Assembly: GCA_950097015.1 (NCBI GenBank)
Contig: CATNEN010000038.1
Coordinates: 21,285,001 to 21,349,000 of the forward strand
Length of the DNA: 64,000 nt
Direction of reading: 5' to 3'
Source: Macrostomum hystrix
Taxonomy: Eukaryota; Platyhelminthes; Macrostomidae
Within the stretch, counting starts at the first letter, position 1; the number at the start of each line of letters is the position of its first letter. The translations under genes and the position numbers were made by a program. Positions 56,163 to 64,000 of this stretch are shown one piece after another. The notes under the pieces are model-generated. The model was not told where the DNA came from. It did not search any database and was given only the letters and a program-made list of their open reading frames with translations.

Positions 56163-59148
56163 ATGGCGCAAGTGGCAGCTCTAGTTAGTCACTGGCCGAG
56201 TACAGTAGATCCATTCTCAGCTCACAGCACCTTCGCACTAGGTCTCTATGGAGCATTTGCCCAGGCACACGCAGGTGAGTCTCAAGATCCGTGAGATCTT
56301 ATAGATCCGTCACTAAATGGGGAGAATTGGGCTTGAGAGAAGTCGACTCTAGCTAAGATAGTTTTTTAGCTCTAATCCTTCTCTACGATAGATTCCTGGG
56401 CGCTATTTCTAAAAATAGAAAAAATTTCGCATCGTTCGTTACAAGTCTGCCTTTCCTAGAATTCTCCCATATGCGTCAGCTGCTATTTTTAGCAGCATAC
56501 GTTTCTCTGACGTCAGTTTCTAATTTTAGAAAGTCACGTGATTTTTTTTCCCGTTCCCTTAGCCAATCAAGCTTTAGGTGCTGATTGGAACGGTTTAAAG
56601 TAGGCTGACAGCCATGAAACATTGCACTGCCAGCAAACCACTCACCATCTTGCAGGCAAGAACATCCTGTTCTCGCCTCTCTCGATCTTCGCCGCGCTGA
56701 GCATGGTCCTGCCGGGCGCCCAGAAGGAGACTCTGCAGCAGATGCTGTCCGCCATGCACCTGATTCGCGACTCTGGCCAGCCGCCGCTGAGTCCGGCAGT
56801 GCTCAACCAGCTGGAGTCGGCGCTGGGCAGGATGCTGGCCGCCGCTGCTCCGGCTGGCGACGGCGGCGGGGAGCGCCTGCAGTCCGGCCTCCTGTCCGCC
56901 AACCGGGCCTTCATTGACGCCGGGCTGGAGGTGCGGCCGGCCTTCCTGGCTGCGCTGAGGGACCGCTTCAACGCAACTGTGCTCACGGTGAGATTTCGCA
57001 TTGATTGCTTTTGTTTATCTGACCAATTTTTTTCGCACCTGTATGTGTGTGATTGTGAGTCATAACTATGCCACAAGTTTCTACCTTTGATAATTGAACC
57101 TTGACATTGTTAGACTAGAGCAATGGCTAAAAAGTGCCTTGATTAACGACGACTCAAAAAGTTTTACCCAAAGGCTGCAATTCTAACTGCAGATAAAATC
57201 ATTCACACTGACAATTTATCACACCTACCCCATTCGGGCCATGTATGTAGCCAGCAGCCGCAGCTATCGTGCGGCGCATCTGAAGGCTGCGAGTGGCTGT
57301 TCAGTCCATGGACTGGGGGGACGCCACAACCCACCCTCGATTAACCCAGCAAAAATGCTGGCACACATTTAACAGCTGAGTGAACTGAAGCAATACAGAG
57401 TTTATTGTCTTGCCAAACGCCACAAATTGTTCCAGTGGAGTCAGGAATCGAACCCTAGACCTTCAAGTCGTGAGTCCGACGCTCTAACCACTAGGCTACA
57501 AACCCTCAGACCTCTAGTTTTAAGAGTCCAAAGCTTTAACCATGGGTTGCATGTTTCACGAAACTCGGCAGGCCGACTTCCAATATTCCGCCGATTCGGA
57601 GCGTACGCGAATCAACAAGTGGATAGCAATGGTCACCAGGGACAAGATACCCGAACTGTTTCCAGAGGACTCCATCACCAGTAGTACTCGCTTGGTGCTG
57701 GCAAACGCTCTGTACTTCAATGGTGAGCACACTCACAATCTTGGACTGAATAATAATCTATTATAATCTAATTATTAGTAAGATCATTTCAAAAGTGCTT
57801 GAATAACCGTTTTCCCACCAGCTAAGTGGACGCTGCCCTTCAATCCCAGTGACACGAGCGACGCACCCTTTGAGCTGAGCGCCTCGACTAGCGCCTCGGT
57901 TGTCGTGCCGATGATGCAAAGAGAAGACTACTTCCAGATTGTCAACTTCGACAATGTGCTCACCGGCGTGCGCTTCGAATTCAACGACTCCGGCTCCCAG
58001 CGGATGTCGATGCTGGCGGTGCTGCCAGAGCAGAGGCATGGTCTTGACGCCCTGCTGGCCGGCATGTCCGAGGCCGACTGGCAGCGGCTGGTGGATAAGC
58101 CCGGCGAGAATATGCGCGCTCATGTCAGCCTGCCGAAGGTCAGCACTGGCTTTGCGCGTCTGTGTTTAAGAAAAATATGCTCGGGCGTCGGTTGAGCATT
58201 TCTAGGACATAGTTGAGAACTAGTGGGCAATCGGAAGAGTTTACAGTTGCTCAGACACAGTACACAGTTTTCAGGACTTTGTCGAGAGTTTGTAGGAAAT
58301 TGCCGAGAGTTTGTAGGACATTGGGAAGAGTTGGTAGGACATTGTCGAGAGTTTGTAGGAAATTGTCGGGAGTTTGTAGGAAATTGTCGGGAGTTTGTAG
58401 GAAATTGTCGGGAGTTTGTAGGAAATTGTCGGGAGTTTGTAGGAAATTGTCGGGAGTTTGTAGGAAATTGTCGGGAGTTTGTAGGAAATTGTCGGGAGTT
58501 TGTAGGAAATTGTCGGGAGTTTGTAGGAAATTGTCGAGAGTTTGTAGGAAATTGTCGAGAGTTTGTAGGAAATTGTCGAGAGTTTGTAGGAAATTGTCGG
58601 GAGTTTGTAGGAAATTGTCGGGAGTTTGTAGGAAATTGTCGGGAGTTTGTAGGAAATTGTCGAGAGTTTGTAGGACATTGGGGTTTGTAGGATAAGAATG
58701 AGGATAAGAGTTAGGATATCGTGGGTGGAATACTGTTGAGTTTTTGTTATTCTGTCGATGTACAAAAAGCGGCCTCTCAAATGCTGGCGTTCTCACACGC
58801 TTTCAGTTGAAATTTTCTTCTTCGACGGACCTCTCAAACGCTGACTACCTTCCGAAGCTGGGAGTTCGCGATTTGTTTTTCGGCAGCGCTGACCTCAGCG
58901 GCATCGCCCTGAAACCTGGGGAACTGTTCGTCAGTGGCATCTTCCACAAAGCTGTGCTGCAGTGGGACGAGTTTGGCGCTGAAGGAGCTGCAGCCACCGG
59001 CGTGGAGGCAGGCATTACCTCATTGCCGCCAAGCATTGCATTCAACCAGCCCTTCCTAGTCATTGTGGCCCGAGAAGTCGCCGATAGTGACGGAGAAAGG
59101 CGCCAGGTGCCGATCTTTGTCGGTCGAGTGTCTGACCCCAGGGTCTAA
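56163..59148 (+). CDS. Serpin C, five exons (inverted copy of serpin A)
   Basis: Exons 56163-56274, 56656-56987, 57572-57722, 57822-58138 and 58807-59148 (TAA); phases 1, 0, 1, 0; about 417 aa. Nearly identical to serpin A throughout (for example MAQVAALVSHWPSTVDPFSA, GSQRMSMLAVLPEQRHG), with scattered substitutions such as Lys to Thr at the end of exon 2. In exon 5 the hinge WDEFGAEGAAATG is the same, but the loop reads VEAGITSLPPSIA, of normal length, and counting from the P17 Glu places P1-P1' at Thr-Ser. The Ala-rich proximal hinge and complete fold suggest an inhibitory serpin. No signal peptide. The donor of exon 2 is ACG/gtgaga instead of AAG/gtgaga in A. Followed by the truncated coiled-coil copy. 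Confidence 0.88.
57233..57512 (-). mobile_element. tRNA-derived SINE in serpin C intron 2
   Basis: Counterpart of the SINE at 32697-32976, with A and B boxes on the minus strand. Its head ends about 60 bp before exon 3. Confidence 0.85.
58280..58690. repeat. 21-bp minisatellite in serpin C intron 4
   Basis: About nineteen copies of gtcgggagtttgtaggaaat(t), more homogeneous than the serpin A array and mostly the gggag variant. Confidence 0.92.
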
Positions 59149-59629
59149 GGCTGTCAGCCGGAGGGTCAAGTTGCTTCATGAGCTGAGTGGTGAATTCCAC
59201 CTTGACATTTTCTAACCTGAATTTAAAATTGAATTGACATTGGATATACAATAAGCCATTCAACAGTATTGCTTTGTGTTTTACGTCAATATAGGTTTTA
59301 ATATTTCGTATTTGAAATTATCGCTTCAAAATATAAAAATGGATACATTTTATCAAATACTTGCTATTTACATTTCTATTTTTGTCTCCCGAAATGGTCA
59401 ACCAATATGGCCATGGAAATCCAGATAATTGGCTAAAATGTTTCGCTCTATCCGATGAAAAACATCGGCATCTTGGGTAACTTTGAAGAACCTTGGCACG
59501 AAGTTTGAAAGTTAAATACTTATGACGGTAATAATTGCTGCACAGCATCGATGCACGGCCCACAGGCAAACAAGTAATAGATGTGGCATTCTTTTATGAT
59601 CCAGCGTGCAAGAATGCTTTGGAAGTCTC

Positions 59630-59789
59630 CTCTGTCACCTGTGTGACTCTCCCTCAGTTACATGTGTGACTCTCCCTCTCTTACCTGTGTGACTCTCCCT
59701 CTCTGTCACCTGTGTGACTCTCCCTCTGTCACCTGTGTGACTCTCCCTCTCTGTTACCTGTGTGACTCTCCCTCTGGCGGAGACCAGCT
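59630..59789. repeat. Short gtgtgactctccctc array joined to a truncated exon
   Basis: Six copies of cacctgtgtgactctccctc, inverted relative to 42.06-42.37 kb. It ends in a 14-bp direct duplication, ggcggagaccagct / ggcggagaccagca, exactly where coiled-coil exon homology begins. Confidence 0.85.
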
Positions 59790-60636
59790 GGCGGAGACCA
59801 GCAAACTGCTGGACGACCTTCAGGAGAAGGACGCCGAGCTGGACGAAAAAGAAGACGAGCTGGCCCGCTGCAACGCCTACTGCGACGAACTGCTAGAGGA
59901 GCTGGGCCGGTCGCGTCAGGACATCGCCCAGATTCGAGCAAAGGCCGACCAGCTCCGAGTTGAGAAGGTTGTGCTGAGTCGTAACCGAGCGGACGGTCAG
60001 AAAAGCCTCAACGAATGGGAGGAAATGAAGCGAGCGAACCTGCGACTGCAACGGCAGGCTGTCCACGCTGAGAAGGAGGCCAAGAGAGCTCAGAGAGAAG
60101 CCGCTGCGCTACGCCAGAGCCTCGAGGATTTGCAGGTGAGAGGATGGCATTAGACAGAGGCTCCGGGAAGATGCTTCATCAGTCGTCTAAGGTTTGATCA
60201 TATTGGGCCAGATGTGCAGATGAGACGAATGAAACTGACGCAGTTCGAACGAACGCATTTTTTACAGGCCGAGCATCAACGCCTAGTTGACGATTTTGGC
60301 GACGACTCGCGCAGTAAAAAGGAGCTGCTGCAGATCATTCGTCGGCTAGCCGAGGATAAAATCATCTGGGAAGCCTACTGCTCGCGGCTGCTGAAGCGGG
60401 CGGTCAGCGTGGCGCCGCAGCTGCTGTCCCTGGACCAGGTGGAACATCCGGCTGTTCCGGATGCAGCCGATTCTCACGGCGATCCTTCTAGCGAAGGTCG
60501 TTGGGAGCAACTATTCAACACCCTGTTGCATGCCGTCATGCAAAAAGATCCTCAGCTGGCTGAGTGTGTTATCGAGACCGAATCGCCAGACGCTGTCGCA
60601 GTGCCTTTGGCAGCGAGCGACAGCAGTGCTACATGA
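59790..60636 (+). pseudogene. 5'-truncated copy of the coiled-coil gene
   Basis: Two exons match the gene at 40948-41879: 59790-60135 (from TSKLLDDLQEKD onward, missing the first ~30 codons and the acceptor) and 60268-60636 (complete, stop). The intron and both inner splice sites are preserved, and the frame is open with few substitutions (LDQVEHP for LDPVEHP, DSHGD for DSDGD). Upstream, the exon runs straight into the gtgtgactctccctc array, so the normal acceptor is gone. The frame happens to stay open through the array from 59662, so a transcript could still encode a long coiled coil. Most likely a duplication-truncated pseudogene. Confidence 0.8.
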
Positions 60637-60894
60637 TTTTTTAATATTTAGCTGCAAGTTTGTGGTTCTGATAGGGGCCATTTAGTAGGAGTGTATAGTC
60701 AGCAGTCTTCATTCAGCTCAATAGCTTGCATTGCTTACTTTCATATTTGATTCATAAGTCCCAGTTTGCTCACTATGGTTGCTACGTTATAGCTAGCTTA
60801 TCTACTATATCAGCAGCCAGTTTAACCTGCAGGAAGACTTTTGTAGCTCATTGTTTATCATCTCCACGCCTCACTCATGTTTTGTCGATGTCAT

Positions 60895-61562
60895 CCACAC
60901 CCTGCTTACCAATCTACATGGCTGAGATATCCACCTCACTCCTTCTCTCACCATAGTGTCTTGTCTATGGCATCCACACCCTACTTACCAGTGTACATGG
61001 CTGAGATATCCACCTCACTCCTTCTCTCACCATAGTGTCTTGTCTATGGCATCCACACCCTACTTACCAGTGTACATGGCTGAGATATCCACCTCACTCC
61101 TTCTCTCACCATCGTGTCTTGTCTATGGCATCCACACCCTACTTACCAATCTCCATTGCTGAGATATCCACCTCACTCCTCTTCTTTCACCATCGTGTCT
61201 TGTCTATGGCATCCACACCTACTTACCAGTGTACATTACTGAGATATCCACCTCACTCCTTCTCTCACCATCGTGTCTTGTCTATGGCATCCACACCTAC
61301 TTACCAGTGTACATGGCTGAGATATCCACCTCACTCCTTCTCTCACCATCGTGTCTTTTCTATGGCATCCACACCCTACTTACCAGTGTACATTGCTGAG
61401 ATATCCACCTCACTCCTCTTCTCTCACCATCGTGTCTTGTCTATGGCATCCACACCTACTTACCAGTGTACATGGCTGAGATATCCACCTCACTCCTTCT
61501 CTCACCATAGTGTCTTGTCTATGGCATCCACACCCTACTTACCAGTGTACATTACTGAGATA
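60895..61562. repeat. 79-bp minisatellite, inverted counterpart of 40140-40697
   Basis: About eight copies containing atggctgagatatccacctc and cttaccagtgtac; unit-to-unit variation differs from the left array. Confidence 0.92.
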
Positions 61563-61908
61563 GAAGAATAAATAGAACAATAGGAGTATGAAAATGAAAT
61601 ATGCAGTTAATTATCAGGTACACCGCATCGTTACCAGCTAAACTACGAGTAGAACAGAACGTCGTGAAGTCTTTGAAAACTTTCAAAACAACGTTTAAAA
61701 GTGAAGTTTTAAGGTATAATATATATTTTTTGTGAATAAAAGTATAATGAATTTAGTTTTCATTTGTTTTACCGAAGTAATGCACAGGTAAATAAAATAA
61801 CTCTAAAAGTATCGGAGCACAAAAAATGATAAAAAAACACGAAAACTTCACGTAAATCGGCCTTGAACTGTTTCTAGAAGCACGTCCTTCAACAAAGGGA
61901 CGTGATTG

Positions 61909-62247
61909 TCAACCCCTAGGATCTGATACGCGACCGATGAAGACTGGAACCTGGCTCAACTTGCCATCTGCGTTGACAACCTCGCTTGAGATGATCACAA
62001 TGAAGGGCTGATCAAATTCAATCAGCATTGGCGCCATTCGAGCACTGATCACTGCGGCACTGGCAGCAGAGCCTTCAGCGCCAAACTCGTCCCACTCTAG
62101 CGCGGCCTGGTGAGCGAAGCTGCTGATCCACAGTTCACCGGAGGTCTGAGCGATGCCACTCAGGTCAGCCAGACCTGGGACAAACAGGTCCGTGATGTTT
62201 AGCATTGGCAGATAGTCAGATAGCTCCACTTTACCTGCCAGTTTCAC
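61909..62247 (-). CDS. Serpin D, last exon only (inverted copy of serpin B; rest beyond window)
   Basis: Minus-strand exon from 62247 (acceptor ttatttcag) to TGA at 61909; 112 codons. It matches serpin B exon 5 except ELWISS for ELWVSS. Hinge WDEFGAEGSAAS, loop AVISARMAP and end SDPRG are the same, so the predicted P1 is again Arg. The exons before it should lie to the right of the window, past the long intron array that reaches 64000. Whether the gene is complete cannot be seen. Confidence 0.85.
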   Translation of the reverse strand: MKLAGKVELSDYLPMLNITDLFVPGLADLSGIAQTSGELWISSFAHQAALEWDEFGAEGSAASAAVISARMAPMLIEFDQPFIVIISSEVVNADGKLSQVPVFIGRVSDPRG

Positions 62248-62269
62248 CTGAAATAATTGCATTCGATTT

Positions 62270-64000
62270 AGGGAATTATAGCCCAGTATGGTGACTGTAG
62301 CCAAGTAAGGGAATTGTAGCCTAGTAAGGTGACTGTAGCCAAGTAAGGGAATTGTAGCCCAGTAAGGTGACTGTAGCCAAGTAAGGGAATTGTAGCCTAG
62401 TATGGTGACTGTAGCCAAGTAAGGGAATTGTAGCCTAGTAAGGTGACTGTAGCCAAGTAAGGGAATTGTAGCCTAGTAAGGTGACTGTAGCCAAGTAAGG
62501 GAATTGTAGCCTAGTAAGGTGACTGTAGCCAAGTAAGGGAATTGTAGCCTAGTAAGGTGACTGTAGCCAAGTAAGGGAATTGTAGCCTAGTAAGGTGACT
62601 GTAGCCAAGTAAGGGAATTGTAGCCTAGTAAGGTGACTGTAGCCAAGTAAGGGAATTGTAGCCTAGTAAGGTGACTGTAGCCAAGTAAGGGAATTGTAGC
62701 CCAGTAAGGTGACTGTAGCCAAGTAAGGGAATTGTAGCCCAGTAAGGTGACTGTAGCCAAGTAAGGGAATTGTAGCCTAGTAAGGTGACTGTAGCCAAGT
62801 AAGGGAATTGTAGCCTAGTAAGGTGACTGTAGCCAAGTAAGGGAATTGTAGACTAGTAAGGTGACTGTAGCCAAGTAAGGGAATTGTAGCCTAGTAAGGT
62901 GACTGTAGCCAAGTAAGGGAATTGTAGCCCAGTATGGTGACTGTAGCCAAGTAAGGGAATTGTAGCCCAGTATGGTGACTGTAGCCAAGTAAGGGAATTG
63001 TAGCCTAGTAAGGTGACTGTAGCCAAGTAAGGGAATTGTAGCCTAGTAAGGTGACTGTAGCCAAGTAAGGGAATTGTAGACTAGTAAGGTGACTGTAGCC
63101 AAGTAAGGGAATTGTAGCCTAGTAAGGTGACTGTAGCCAAGTAAGGGAATTGTAGCCCAGTATGGTGACTGTAGCCAAGTAAGGGAATTGTAGCCCAGTA
63201 TGGTGACTGTAGCCAAGTAAGGGAATTGTAGCCTAGTAAGGTGACTGTAGCCAAGTAAGGGAATTGTAGCCTAGTAAGGTGACTGTAGCCAAGTAAGGAA
63301 ATTGTATCCTAGTAAGGTGACTGTAGCCAAGTAAGGGAATTGTAGCCTAGTAGACTGTAGCCAAGTAAGGGAATTGTATCCTAGTAAAGGGTCTTAGCCT
63401 AGTAAGGGGTTGTAGCCCACTAAGGGGTTATAGCCTAGTAAGGGGTTGTAGCCTAGTAAGGTGTTGTAGCCTAGTAAAGGGTTGTAGCCCAGAAAGGGGT
63501 TGTAGCCCAGTAATGGGTTGTAGCCCAGAAAGGGGTTATAGCCTAGTAAGGGGTTATAGCCTAGTAAGGGGTTGTAGCCTAGTAAGGGGTTGTAGTCTAG
63601 TAAGGGGTTGTAGTCTAGTAAGGGGTTTGTAGTCTAGTAAAGGGTTGTAGTCTAGTAAGGGTTGTAGCCTAGTAAGGGTTTGTAGCCTAGTAAGGGGTTG
63701 TAGCCTAGTAGGGGGTTGTAGCCTAGTAAGGGGTTGTAGCCTAGTAAGGGGTTTGTAGCCTAGTAAGGTGGTTGTAGTCTAGTAAGGTGGTTGTAGCCTA
63801 GTAAGGTGGTTGTAGCCTAGTAAGGTGGTTGTAGTCTAGTAAGGGGTTATAGCCTAGTAAGGGGTTGTAGCCTAGTAAGGGGTTGTAGTCTAGTAAGGGG
63901 TTGTAGTCTAGTAAGGGGTTTGTAGTCTAGTAAAGGGTTGTAGTCTAGTAAGGGGTTGTAGCCTAGTAAGGGTTTGTAGCCTAGTAAGGGGTTGTAGCCT
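62270..64000. repeat. Long minisatellite in serpin D intron 4 (cut by window end)
   Basis: From 62280 to about 63380, 38-bp dimers (tgactgtagccaagtaaggg + aattgtagcctagtaagg). From there to the end, simple gttgtagcctagtaaggg units of about 19 bp. Dimer and monomer zones mirror the serpin B array but are longer. Confidence 0.93.

Larger units (their letters stand above)
55203..59445 (+). repeat. Right arm of inverted duplication 1 (serpin C unit)
   Basis: Inverse complement of 30096-34694, with high identity in exons and introns. It lacks the loop cassette of arm A and carries unique DNA at about 55602-56010. Confidence 0.85.
59790..64000. repeat. Right arm of inverted duplication 2 (truncated coiled-coil copy + serpin D end)
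   Basis: Inverse complement of about 37900-41793. The array in the serpin intron is at least twice as long here (62270 to the window end, against 0.9 kb). Confidence 0.85.

Overview
The window is animal nuclear DNA, most likely from an invertebrate. Evidence: spliced genes with GT-AG introns, a metazoan otopetrin-type proton channel, a minor-spliceosome SNRNP35 protein, intracellular-type serpins, a Ty3/gypsy LTR retrotransposon, Tc1/mariner-, non-LTR- and Crypton-like remnants, and a tRNA-derived SINE family. There are no operons, Shine-Dalgarno sites or CRISPR arrays. A flatworm or other lophotrochozoan would fit, but the sequence alone does not fix the phylum. Coding DNA is a small minority; minisatellites with 12-79 bp units fill introns and intergenic DNA.

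Layout. 0-1.7 kb: 3' part of a Q-rich, probably nuclear protein gene (+). 3.5-5.2 kb: broken Tc1/mariner-like element. 6.1-6.9 kb: secreted C-type lectin (+). 7.1-8.6 and 12.2-15.0 kb: large arrays, with a small two-helix membrane protein gene (-) at 11.8-12.1 kb. 17.7-18.4 kb: SNRNP35 (-), next to a foldback sequence. 19.1-19.4 kb: Lys-rich small protein (-). 20.6-27.5 kb: complete, recently inserted Ty3/gypsy element with near-identical LTRs, a 4-bp target duplication and a candidate -1 frameshift heptamer at the gag zinc knuckle. 28.9-29.8 kb: internally deleted non-LTR retrotransposon (-).

30.1-64 kb is an inverted-duplication region. Serpin A (-, 30.4-34.0) and serpin B (+, 35.8-39.2) are divergent neighbours, followed by a coiled-coil gene (-, 40.9-42.9). 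To the right are serpin C (+, 56.2-59.1, inverted copy of A), a 5'-truncated coiled-coil copy (+, 59.8-60.6) and the last exon of serpin D (-, 61.9-62.2, inverted copy of B). The two inverted pairs have different symmetry centres, so the region was built by more than one event. Between the arms lie large arrays, Crypton-like recombinase fragments (47.4-48.7) and a complete four-exon otopetrin gene (-, 49.0-53.6).

The most interesting signal is in the serpins. The five-exon structure is identical in A, B and C. Exon 2 is nearly identical in all three, although A/C and B differ strongly in exons 1, 3, 4 and 5, which points to gene conversion. The near-identical A and C copies differ mainly in the reactive-centre loop, and a third, truncated loop/3'UTR cassette lies inside the last intron of A. 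This looks like a locus where inverted duplication, conversion and array-mediated rearrangement diversify protease specificity.
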